Assembly (NCBI GenBank): GCA_046350295.1
Contig: JAXMAR010000089.1
Span: 1-5,971, forward strand
Origin: JAXMAR01 sp046350295
GTDB lineage: Bacteria > Planctomycetota > Planctomycetia > Gemmatales > Gemmataceae
Direction of reading: 5' to 3'
DNA: 5,971 bases
Shown here: positions 1 to 5,238 of the stretch, piece after piece
How positions within the stretch are numbered: position 1 is the first letter of the stretch
Layout of the letters: the number at the start of each line of letters is the position of its first letter
Notes under the pieces: generated by a model
What the model was told of the DNA's origin: nothing
Databases searched by the model: none
Seen by the model: the letters and a program-made list of their open reading frames with translations, nothing else
Program-made: the position numbers and the translations under genes

Positions 1-228
1 CGGCACGCCCAGCATCGCGTTCTCCACCGGGATGGTGACCTGCCGCTCCACTTCTTCGGGCGCGCGGCCCGGAAAGACCGTGATGATCTGGACCATCTGC
101 GCCGAGATGTCGGGGTAGGCGTCGATGGGCTGCTGCTGGTAGCACCAGACGCCGAAGGCCACGACGCCGAGGGTCATGAGGAGGACGACCCAGCGGAAGC
201 GCAGCGCGGTCTGGATGACGAGGTTCAT
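1..228 (-). CDS. HME-type RND efflux pump, N-terminal fragment (CzcA/CusA family)
   Basis: This is the first 76 residues of an inner-membrane proton-driven pump; the rest lies beyond the left edge. The protein starts MNLVIQTALRFRWVVLL, followed by a hydrophobic first membrane helix (about residues 11-29). The periplasmic stretch PIDAYPDIS, then VFPGRAPEEVERQVTIP and ENAMLGVP, is the hallmark start of heavy-metal-efflux RND pumps, where CzcA and CusA have P(I/V)DA-PD and PG-(A/S)P--VE--(V/I)T-P. The ATG at 228-226 overlaps the adaptor's TGA (ATGA, 4 bp), and a GGAGGGGG Shine-Dalgarno lies inside the adaptor's last codons, so translation is probably coupled. Substrate cannot be told: the proton-relay and metal-binding helices are outside the window. 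Gene order (outer-membrane factor, adaptor, pump) is that of czcCBA. Confidence 0.93.
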   Translation of the reverse strand, partial: MNLVIQTALRFRWVVLLMTLGVVAFGVWCYQQQPIDAYPDISAQMVQIITVFPGRAPEEVERQVTIPVENAMLGVP

Positions 229-1604
229 CGCTCGCCCCCTCCGCCCGCCCCTTTCGCCCCCGCGTCCTTCGCCCCCGCGTCCTTCGGCGCCACGCTCGCC
301 GCTGCCTGAATCTCCAGCAACCGCACGAGGACGGGCTTGAGCAGGATGGCGCCTCTACCGAGCACCGCGGCGCCGTCCTTGAGGCCGTCGAGTATCTCGA
401 TCTGATCGCCGTGCGGATCGCCGACGCGAATCTCCACCGGGACCCAGGTTCCGGCCGATCCCTTGGCAAGCGCGTAGTCCTTGTCACCGACGTGCAGGAT
501 GCCTTCCGCGGGGGCGAGGAGGGCCTTGCGGCCGCCGGCGCCGACGCCGACCTGGGCGAACATGCCGGGGCGGATCAGCTCCTGTGCTTCTTTGGAGCCG
601 TGCTTTTCCTTGACGGTGAACTGGACGTTGAGGACGCGCTTGTCCTTGGAGATGACGGGCGCCATGCTCGACACCTTGCCGGTGAAGACATAGTCGGGGA
701 TGGCGAAGAAGGTGACATCGCAAACCATGCCGAGTTTGACGCGGCTGACCATGCTCTCGGGAACCTCGGCGACGATGATGTCGCCTTCGGCGGCGGCCGA
801 GCGGAGCATGCTGGGATCGAGACCGGCCTGCTGCAGTTGCCGCGCCAGCGTCGCTTCCGCTTGCCGGGCGATCTTGACGGCGATTTCGGCCTCGTGATTC
901 TCCTTGCGTTCTTGCACCTTGTACTGCGTGAGGGCCGTCTGCTCGAGCGCGAGGTCCTTCTCGGAGACGACTTCGGCCTCGAAGAGCTTCTTGGTCCGCG
1001 CGACGACTCTCTCCTGCGCCTCGACGCGTTCCTTGTTCAGCTCGGCGACCAGCTTGCGCTGTCCTTCCTGAAAGCCGATGTCGGTGACCGCCTTCTCCCA
1101 GTCCGCGAAGGCCTGGAGCAGCTCGGGGGTCGCGAATTGCCAGGTGTCCTTGCTCCCCTCCTTGGCCCCCTCCTTGCCCCTCTCCTTGCCCGGCCGGAGC
1201 TTGGCCAGGGCCGCCCCGGTGACGGGCAGCGCGGGCGCCTTGACCTCGGCCAGATGGACGACGCCTTCCGTGATCTTGGACGCGAACGGCGCGCCGGCAC
1301 GAATCTTCAGGCCGGGGGGAACGATCTCGACGGCCGCTTCCGGCTTGGTCGGCCGCGTCTCGTCCTCGGGGGAGGGACCATGAGTGCCGGCAAAGAGCAG
1401 GTAGGCGAGAACGCCAAGAGCGACGGCGAGGGCCAGGACAACCTGGAGAGCGGCGGAAACATGGCGCCAGCCGCCGGCCGATGGCGCCGATCCGGCGGCG
1501 CCCGATCCGGCGGCGCTCGTGCCGGTCGCATGGGCGGCGACGGCAGGCAGAGCGGGATTGTCGCGGACGGCGGCCGGCTTCGTCTCAGCGAGGGGCTTCG
1601 TCAT
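225..1604 (-). CDS. RND efflux periplasmic adaptor (membrane fusion protein)
   Basis: A 459-residue adaptor that would link the inner-membrane pump to the outer-membrane channel. I chose the ATG at 1604: it has GAAGG nine bases upstream and follows the upstream gene with a 20-bp overlap. The longer reading from 1775 would only translate that gene's interior out of frame. Visible parts: an Ala/Pro/Gly-rich cytoplasmic tail (1-48), one membrane anchor (about 51-71) instead of a lipobox, a Lys/Glu/Gly insert (138-153), a charged alpha-hairpin (about 160-260), then beta-barrel and membrane-proximal parts, including DIIVAEVPES, IRPGMFAQVGV and ALLAPAEGILHVG. The C-terminus is a KDAGA-type repeat. 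The usual first lipoyl half-motif is not obvious, nor are CusB-like methionine clusters, so copper/silver export is not indicated. Family assignment is firm; substrate is unknown. Confidence 0.92.
   Translation of the reverse strand: MTKPLAETKPAAVRDNPALPAVAAHATGTSAAGSGAAGSAPSAGGWRHVSAALQVVLALAVALGVLAYLLFAGTHGPSPEDETRPTKPEAAVEIVPPGLKIRAGAPFASKITEGVVHLAEVKAPALPVTGAALAKLRPGKERGKEGAKEGSKDTWQFATPELLQAFADWEKAVTDIGFQEGQRKLVAELNKERVEAQERVVARTKKLFEAEVVSEKDLALEQTALTQYKVQERKENHEAEIAVKIARQAEATLARQLQQAGLDPSMLRSAAAEGDIIVAEVPESMVSRVKLGMVCDVTFFAIPDYVFTGKVSSMAPVISKDKRVLNVQFTVKEKHGSKEAQELIRPGMFAQVGVGAGGRKALLAPAEGILHVGDKDYALAKGSAGTWVPVEIRVGDPHGDQIEILDGLKDGAAVLGRGAILLKPVLVRLLEIQAAASVAPKDAGAKDAGAKGAGGGGER
253..287. 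repeat. 15-bp tandem repeat in adaptor C-terminus
   Basis: The unit TTCGCCCCCGCGTCC occurs twice exactly (253-267, 268-282) and its first bases recur (TTCGG at 283-287). In the adaptor frame it encodes KDAGA-like units near the C-terminus, a low-complexity tail after the last structured part. The unit is a multiple of three, so copy-number change would keep the frame and leave the downstream pump gene's coupling intact. Confidence 0.85.
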
Positions 1605-3066
1605 GGGGGCCAACCTTCGTGCCGATGGCGGAGCTGAAGCGGTAGAGGGCCCGCCAGTAGTTCGCGCGGCTGTTGATGTAAAGTCGATAGGTGTCGCGAT
1701 AGTTCCGCTGTGCATCCAGCACGTCGAGGAGGGAGAGTCCCTTGGCCTCCGTGTAACCCTTGGTGATCGCGTCAAGCACCTGCTTGGCAGCCTTCAACTG
1801 ATCGGTCTCCACGGCCTGGGTCGTCTCGAGGGCCGTGCGCATCTCCTGGCTGACCTGCTCGATCTCCGCGCGGAGATCGACCAGCGCCGTCTGTAGATTC
1901 AGATTTGTCTGCGCCAGGATCGATGCCGCCTTCCAGCGGTTGCCCTGGTTGCGGTCGAAGATCGGCAGCGTCGTGGTGAGCGTAACGGTCCACGTATCGG
2001 CGTCGGGGGAGCCGATCGGTTGCTGGAATTGGTGTTCCCACCCGAACTGCGGTGTCACCACCGGATAGGCCTTGCGGTTCTCGACGGTTACATCCGCCCG
2101 CGCCTTCTCCACTTGCCAGCGCAGCGACTGGATGTCCGGCCGGTTCTCCTGCGCCAGAGCATACGCCTCGGCCAGCGGCAGAGGTCCGAGCTTGGCCGGA
2201 TCGTTGAGCGAGCCGGAAACGTCGAAGGCGGGATCGAAGTCGGCCCGGCCGAACAGGGCGCGCAACTTCGCCTTGGCGATAGTATGCGCGGAGGTGGCGT
2301 CGCGCAACGCCGTCTGACTCTTGAGCAGATCCAGCCGCACGCGGTTCAGCTCGACCATGGTGCGGCCGATAGGCACAACCTTTTTAATGGCGGCTTCGAG
2401 CCTGGTCAGGTTCTCGACATCCGCGCGCGCCAACTCGACCAGCGCCCTGGTCTCGAGCACGTCGTAATAGGCGAGCGTCGTCGCGGTGACGCGCTGGCGG
2501 ATCAACTCGGCGTAATCGGACTGCGATTGTCGCACCAACCGGCCGGCGCTCGTGATGGCGGCGACGCGCTTGCCGAAAACGAACCAATCGATGGGGTAGG
2601 CCAGCTGAACGTCCATTTGGGGTGGTCCGCCCGGCCTGTCGGGGGTGATGCGGCGCAGCGGCAGAAAGATACCGTCGGTGATAAGCGTCGGGTTCGGGAT
2701 CAACGCCGACGTCCGCAAATCGGCGTTGGCCTGATTGACCGCCTCGAACCCGGCGCGGATCTTCGGGTCGGCGCTGAGCGTCAGGCGGATGGCCTCATCA
2801 AGCGAGATGCCTGCGGACGCCTCCGCGGCGCCCGCCCTAGGCGTTTCCTCGGTCTTCGCCTTGGGTCCCTCGCCCGGGCCGAGAGCGGGGGCGATAACCG
2901 GAGGCGCGACCGGCGGCGGATCGGCGGGAGCGCCGAGGCGGGCACGCAGGTCGTCTTGCGCCGCCGCCGTGCCGCACAGGCAAACGGCGAGCAACAGGGC
3001 CGTCGTGCGACGACCGCCGATTCCTAAGCCGGGCCAACGAGGGGCTATCCGCTGCATCGTTCGCAT
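1585..3066 (-). CDS. Outer-membrane efflux protein, TolC/CzcC family
   Basis: A 493-residue trimeric outer-membrane channel subunit for the pump encoded downstream. It begins with a signal peptide (basic RRTT, hydrophobic ALLLAVCLCG, likely cleavage after TAAA at residue 36), followed by a Pro/Ala-rich linker (about 43-85). Two OEP repeats follow: the first (about 87-275) opens with ISLDEAIRLTLSADPKIR and LIPNPTL; the second (about 296-485) has LAEAYALAQENRPDIQSLR. LPIFDRNQGN (367-376) matches the conserved P-FDRN-G turn of CzcC-like proteins, and the C-terminal helix has LLDVLDAQRNYRDTY. The length is normal for the family. ATG at 3066 has AAGGA four bases upstream; ATG at 3057 (Met4) is a possible alternative. 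It is the first gene of the efflux operon and overlaps the adaptor by 20 bp. Confidence 0.95.
   Translation of the reverse strand: MRTMQRIAPRWPGLGIGGRRTTALLLAVCLCGTAAAQDDLRARLGAPADPPPVAPPVIAPALGPGEGPKAKTEETPRAGAAEASAGISLDEAIRLTLSADPKIRAGFEAVNQANADLRTSALIPNPTLITDGIFLPLRRITPDRPGGPPQMDVQLAYPIDWFVFGKRVAAITSAGRLVRQSQSDYAELIRQRVTATTLAYYDVLETRALVELARADVENLTRLEAAIKKVVPIGRTMVELNRVRLDLLKSQTALRDATSAHTIAKAKLRALFGRADFDPAFDVSGSLNDPAKLGPLPLAEAYALAQENRPDIQSLRWQVEKARADVTVENRKAYPVVTPQFGWEHQFQQPIGSPDADTWTVTLTTTLPIFDRNQGNRWKAASILAQTNLNLQTALVDLRAEIEQVSQEMRTALETTQAVETDQLKAAKQVLDAITKGYTEAKGLSLLDVLDAQRNYRDTYRLYINSRANYWRALYRFSSAIGTKVGPHDEAPR
1614..1618 (-). promoter_or_regulatory. Shine-Dalgarno deciding the adaptor start
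   Basis: GAAGG on the minus strand, nine bases before the ATG at 1604, inside the last codons of the outer-membrane factor gene. It supports the 459-residue adaptor over the longer in-frame extension to 1775. Confidence 0.7.
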
Positions 3067-3101
3067 GGCTTCCTTGAACGGCTTCCTTGAACGGCTTCCT
3101 T
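3067..3101. repeat. 13-bp tandem repeat carrying repeated Shine-Dalgarno motifs
   Basis: The 13-bp unit GGCTTCCTTGAAC (plus strand) is repeated at 3067-3079 and 3080-3092, with a third copy matching over nine bases (3093-3101). Read on the minus strand, this puts AAGGAAGCC three times in a row directly upstream of the outer-membrane factor ATG at 3066. The nearest AAGGA is only four bases from the ATG; the other two lie 17 and 30 bases away. The repeat is non-coding, so gain or loss of units would alter ribosome-binding context rather than frame. Confidence 0.9.
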
Positions 3102-3437
3102 AATCGCTGCCCGCGCAAATTCGGCCCGAAGGCCGGGTCCTGCTGACTAAATCGGTTATTCCGCCGACGGTTCGATAGTTTTCCGCTCAAGCAGAGTCGG
3201 GCGAAAGTCCGAAGGGCGCGGTGAAAACCAGGCGTCCGTGAGCGTTTCTCGTTACAAATGCGCGAAAAAACGCGCGAAAGACCTCCACCGGACAGCCCGG
3301 TTCGCCCTGGCGCCGACTTGCCCACTCTTCCTTTTACGTTGAGGAGGTGGCCCATCGCAAGAGCCGTTGTTGGAGACTAACGGAAATTTCACGCCAAATC
3401 CGCCTATTTTCCGGGGCGCCTGGCTGTTCAACGCAAA
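3102..3437. other. Non-coding region upstream of the efflux operon
   Basis: No convincing gene on either strand. Since the efflux genes run leftward from 3066 and a terminator-like hairpin lies at 3435-3474, the operon's promoter should be here. I found no clean sigma-70 box pair. Small structures include an inverted repeat CGGCC/GGCCG (3122-3126, 3131-3135), ACCGG/CCGGT (3287-3291, 3297-3301), and a six-A run flanked by GCGCG/CGCGC (3260-3275). None is strong enough to call an operator. Confidence 0.5.
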
Positions 3438-3474
3438 AAGGGACAGGACCTCTTGGCAAAAGGTCCTGTCCCTT
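3435..3474 (-). terminator. Perfect 14-bp hairpin with minus-strand T tract
   Basis: Arms 3438-3451 and 3461-3474 are perfect reverse complements (core GGGACAGGACCT) with a nine-base loop. Read leftward, the stem ends in CCC followed by TTTTTG, which is the form of a rho-independent terminator. It would end transcription from the small zinc-ribbon gene (stop at 3573) and insulate the efflux operon. On the plus strand only two T follow, so it is poor as a plus-strand terminator. Alternative: a REP-like or transposon-end palindrome, since it sits in a row of hairpins and about 100 bases beyond the stop codon. Confidence 0.6.
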
Positions 3475-3478
3475 CATG

Positions 3479-3537
3479 AAACCCAAGGAAGAGGGGCAGG
3501 CGTCGCGCCGCGACGCCTGCGTCCCCTCTTCCGGTTT
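3479..3537. repeat. Long imperfect palindrome, about 25 bp of stem
   Basis: Paired blocks, from outside in: 3479-3483 with 3533-3537, 3487-3496 with 3523-3532, and 3497-3506 with 3510-3519. They are interrupted by a three-base bulge on each arm (3484-3486, and 3520-3522). The centre CAGGCGTCGCG/CGCGACGCCTG is an 11-bp perfect inverted repeat around C3508. There is no T tract on either side, so it is not a plain terminator. It begins five bases after the previous hairpin. Confidence 0.85.
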
Positions 3538-3549
3538 GATCGCTCGTAG

Positions 3550-3569
3550 CGGAACTCGCCAGAGTTCCG
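3550..3569. repeat. 8-bp perfect hairpin with GCCA loop
   Basis: CGGAACTC (3550-3557) and GAGTTCCG (3562-3569) flank the four-base loop GCCA. It lies four bases beyond the stop codon of the small zinc-ribbon gene on the minus strand. It could protect or define the mRNA 3' end, or be one unit of a dispersed repeat. No T tract follows. Confidence 0.75.
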
Positions 3570-3572
3570 ATC

Positions 3573-3749
3573 TCACGCCGCCGTCCGGCGTCGCGGCTTC
3601 TGCTCCGGCTTTTGCTCGCACGTCAGCGTGTACGCCCCGCACTGCGGGCAAGGCCTTGTTTCCAGCGACTGCTGTTCGTAGATGGAAAGTTGTCCCACCA
3701 CCAACCAGACCCGCGCGCAGCTCTCACAGTGAATCCCGATCCGCTCCAC
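3573..3749 (-). CDS. Small zinc-ribbon protein, 58 residues
   Basis: A short gene starting at GTG (3749-3747) and ending at TGA (3575-3573). The product begins MERIGIHCESCARVWLVVG and contains two CxxC knuckles, Cys8/Cys11 and Cys34/Cys37, 22 residues apart, as in a treble-clef or zinc-ribbon fold. A further Cys44 follows, and then a basic tail (KPEQKPRRRTAA). The second knuckle reads RPCPQCGAY, typical of zinc ribbons. The start is supported by AGAGG five bases upstream. A CxxC pair in one uninterrupted frame with a Shine-Dalgarno is unlikely by chance. It is divergent from the xylose-isomerase-like gene, with 79 bases between start codons. Function is unknown: such proteins may bind nucleic acid or protein partners. 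It might be involved in metal response near the efflux operon, but nothing here shows that. Confidence 0.75.
   Translation of the reverse strand: MERIGIHCESCARVWLVVGQLSIYEQQSLETRPCPQCGAYTLTCEQKPEQKPRRRTAA
3575..3591. repeat. 6-bp hairpin overlapping the zinc-ribbon 3' end
   Basis: ACGCCG (3575-3580) pairs with CGGCGT (3586-3591) around a five-base loop. It covers the last codons of the zinc-ribbon gene and is the fourth hairpin in the row starting at 3438. The stem is short and GC-rich, so it could be incidental. Confidence 0.5.
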
Positions 3750-3754
3750 GTTGA

Positions 3755-3759
3755 CCTCT
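3755..3759 (-). promoter_or_regulatory. Shine-Dalgarno of the zinc-ribbon gene
   Basis: AGAGG on the minus strand, five bases before GTG at 3749. An ATG at 3765-3763 is out of frame, so the GTG is the best start for this short gene. Confidence 0.6.
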
Positions 3760-3772
3760 GTTCATGATAACC

Positions 3773-3799
3773 GATGGTCCCGGTCAAGGGACAACCATC
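3773..3799. promoter_or_regulatory. Inverted repeat between divergent genes
   Basis: GATGGT (3773-3778) pairs with ACCATC (3794-3799), continued by CCC/GGG (3779-3781, 3788-3790), with an ACA bulge and loop GGTCAA. It lies between the divergent starts at 3749 and 3829 and ends 29 bases before the rightward ATG. It could be an operator or a 5' leader hairpin. No clear -35/-10 pair was found around it. Confidence 0.4.
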
Positions 3800-3814
3800 A
3801 ATATCGGCCCTTCA

Positions 3815-3819
3815 GGGAG
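3815..3819 (+). promoter_or_regulatory. Shine-Dalgarno deciding the xylose-isomerase-like start
   Basis: GGGAG within AGGGAGA, nine bases before the ATG at 3829. It supports this start over the longer in-frame TTG at 3751, whose extra 26 residues do not match the family. Confidence 0.75.
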
Positions 3820-3828
3820 ACAACTTTA

Positions 3829-4863
3829 ATGACGCCGCAAAAAAAACAGGGAAAATATCGCTTCACCTTCGGCCCCTGGAACATCAGCATGGGCGCCGAC
3901 CCCTTCGGCCCCCCCGTCCGCAAGGAGGTCCCCTTCGCCGCCAAGATCCGCGAGTACAAGAAGCTCGGCTTTGACGGCGTTCAGTTCCATGACGACGACG
4001 TCGTCGAGGCCGACCTCGATCACGCGGCGACCATGAAAGGCGTCGCCAAGGTGAAAAAGATGCTCGAAGGGGAGGGACTCTTCTGCGAGTTCATCGCCCC
4101 GCGTCTCTGGGAGCATCCCAAGACCATCGACGGCGCGTACACCTCCAACAGCGCCGCCGAGCGCAAATACGCCATCGAGCGTTCCAAGCGGGCCGTCGAC
4201 ATCGCCCGCGCCATGGACTGCAAGGACATCGTCCTCTGGCTGGCCCGCGAGGGAACCTACATCCGCGAGGCCAAGGACCCCATCGCGTCTTCCCAGCGCA
4301 TCCTCGACGCCGTCAACGCCCTCCTCGAACACGACCCGGACATCCGCATCCTCGGCGAGATGAAGCCCAACGAGCCGATGGACCAGGCTTACCTGCCGAC
4401 CCCCGGCCACTTCCTCGCCCTCTGCTACCGCACCATCGACCCGAACCGCTCCGGCGTCCTCATCGAATCCGCCCACTCGATTCTCGCCGGTCTCGACCCC
4501 TCCGACGACATGGCCTACACCCTCTGGCACAACAAGCTCTGGAGCGTCCACCTCAACGACCAGAACGGCCTCAAGTACGACCAGGACAAGACGTTCGGCT
4601 CGGTCGACCTCAGGCGAGCGTTCAACACCGTCTGGGTGCTGGAACGCGGCGCCTACAACGGCTGCATCGGCCTCGACGTCAAGGCCATGCGCACCACCAA
4701 GGCCGCCGACCAGACCAAGCACCTCGCCAACAGCAAGACGATGTTCGAGCGCCTGGTCCAGGTAGCGCGCAACGTCGACACGGCGAAGGTGGAAGCGTTC
4801 CGGGCCGAGCGCGACTACGAGGGGCTGGAGATGTACATTCTCGAGACGTTGATGGGGAGATAG
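3829..4863 (+). CDS. Xylose-isomerase-like TIM-barrel protein, variant metal site
   Basis: A 344-residue cytoplasmic sugar isomerase of the xylose isomerase superfamily. Compared from memory with the Streptomyces enzyme (about 387 residues), it aligns with almost no gaps. RFTFGPW, DPFG (Phe26), FHDDD (catalytic His54, Asp57) and Trp137 are kept at identical numbers. After a four-residue shift, Glu177 and Lys179 (MKPNEP), Glu213 and His216, Asp251 and Asp253 (KYDQD) and Asp283 (LDVK) match the metal and catalytic residues. Differences are His241 where the family has metal ligand Asp245, Trp94 for Phe94, Ala90 for Thr90, and a C-terminal arm shorter by about 40 residues. Family membership is strong; the substrate may not be xylose. 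It is monocistronic by context, with a possible weak terminator three bases after its stop codon. The neighbours include no xylulokinase or sugar transporter. Confidence 0.92.
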   Translation: MTPQKKQGKYRFTFGPWNISMGADPFGPPVRKEVPFAAKIREYKKLGFDGVQFHDDDVVEADLDHAATMKGVAKVKKMLEGEGLFCEFIAPRLWEHPKTIDGAYTSNSAAERKYAIERSKRAVDIARAMDCKDIVLWLAREGTYIREAKDPIASSQRILDAVNALLEHDPDIRILGEMKPNEPMDQAYLPTPGHFLALCYRTIDPNRSGVLIESAHSILAGLDPSDDMAYTLWHNKLWSVHLNDQNGLKYDQDKTFGSVDLRRAFNTVWVLERGAYNGCIGLDVKAMRTTKAADQTKHLANSKTMFERLVQVARNVDTAKVEAFRAERDYEGLEMYILETLMGR

Positions 4864-5195
4864 CCTCGCTCTACGAGCGCTTTTCTGAGGCGTGCCTGTC
4901 GTTCTTCAATCGACAGCGCCTCGCTCGCATGGGTCCAAGACGGCTGGGCCACCTTCATGCGATCGTGATACGCCTTGATGTCCGCTTCGGCCCGGAGGAC
5001 CTCTTCATAATGGTCCCGGAGGTAGTCCTTCAACACCGCGATCTCTTCATCCCCCAGCGTCGGCAGCCAGCGGCGAATCTCATCGTTGCAACTCCCGTCC
5101 CTGTAGAAAGGAAGAAGATCCTGCACGGTAATCCTGCTGGTGGAAAGCTGCGGTCCACGGCCATTGTCCACGATGCGAACGGTGTCTGCGCTCAT
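4815..5195 (-). CDS. DUF433-type small protein (antitoxin-like winged helix)
   Basis: A 126-residue protein. Residues about 12-65 (RGPQLSTSRITVQDLLPFY, then the helix CNDEIRRWLPTL and DEEIAVLKDYLRDH) follow the DUF433 pattern: G-P---TRITV-D-L, then an acidic helix ending in FP-L and a last helix. DUF433 proteins are often the antitoxin half of pairs with a PIN-like or Mut7-C toxin. The C-terminal part (about 66-126) is charged and helical (ADIKAYHDRMK, EERQARLRKALVERGYL) and I do not recognise it. The start is well supported: AAGGAG lies five bases before ATG 5195. No toxin gene adjoins: upstream, 43 bases away on the same strand, is agmatine deiminase, and downstream is the oppositely oriented isomerase gene, overlapping it by 49 bp. 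It may therefore be a solitary regulator. Confidence 0.8.
   Translation of the reverse strand: MSADTVRIVDNGRGPQLSTSRITVQDLLPFYRDGSCNDEIRRWLPTLGDEEIAVLKDYLRDHYEEVLRAEADIKAYHDRMKVAQPSWTHASEALSIEERQARLRKALVERGYLPINVSRMYISSPS
4867..4884 (+). terminator. Weak intrinsic terminator of the xylose-isomerase-like gene
   Basis: CGCTC (4867-4871) and GAGCG (4875-4879) form a five-base-pair stem with a three-base loop, followed by CTTTT. It starts three bases after the TAG at 4863. The stem is short, and the same bases encode part of the DUF433-type protein on the other strand, so it could be incidental. Confidence 0.35.
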
Positions 5196-5238
5196 AGCGA
5201 CTCCTTCCGATATCTTACCGCGATGAACCTCGGTGTCG

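Noticed and set aside
411..1637. Long plus-strand open frame of 408 codons opposite the adaptor
   Set aside because: It is antisense to a gene with clear family features. Its composition (Gly, Asp, Leu, Arg rich) is what a GC-rich complementary frame gives, and no domain is seen.
2977..2982. Possible lipobox in the outer-membrane factor leader (LAVCLC)
   Set aside because: The residue before the cysteine is Val or Leu rather than Gly, Ala or Ser, and a normal signal peptidase I site (TAAA) follows.
2020..3027. Long plus-strand open frame of 335 codons opposite the outer-membrane factor
   Set aside because: Arg/Gly/Leu-rich shadow of a well-supported TolC-family gene; no motif or Shine-Dalgarno.
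2837..3355. 172-codon minus-strand open frame across the efflux leader
   Set aside because: It runs out of frame through the outer-membrane factor's signal-peptide region, lacks protein-like composition, and would cross the repeat upstream of the true start.
3378..3430. Possible sigma-70 promoter on the minus strand (TTGAAC with an A/T-rich box near AATAGG)
   Set aside because: The -10 match is poor and no second box pair stands out, so it is not reported as a promoter.
3347..3754. Plus-strand open frames (135 and 60 codons) across the hairpin row
   Set aside because: They read straight through four palindromes and antisense to the zinc-ribbon gene; there is no credible start or motif. A GAGGAGGT at about 3342 has no start codon at useful spacing.
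3826..4722. Minus-strand open frame of 298 codons opposite the isomerase-like gene
   Set aside because: The Val/Gly/Asp-rich low-complexity product is the expected antisense of C-ending codons in the real gene.
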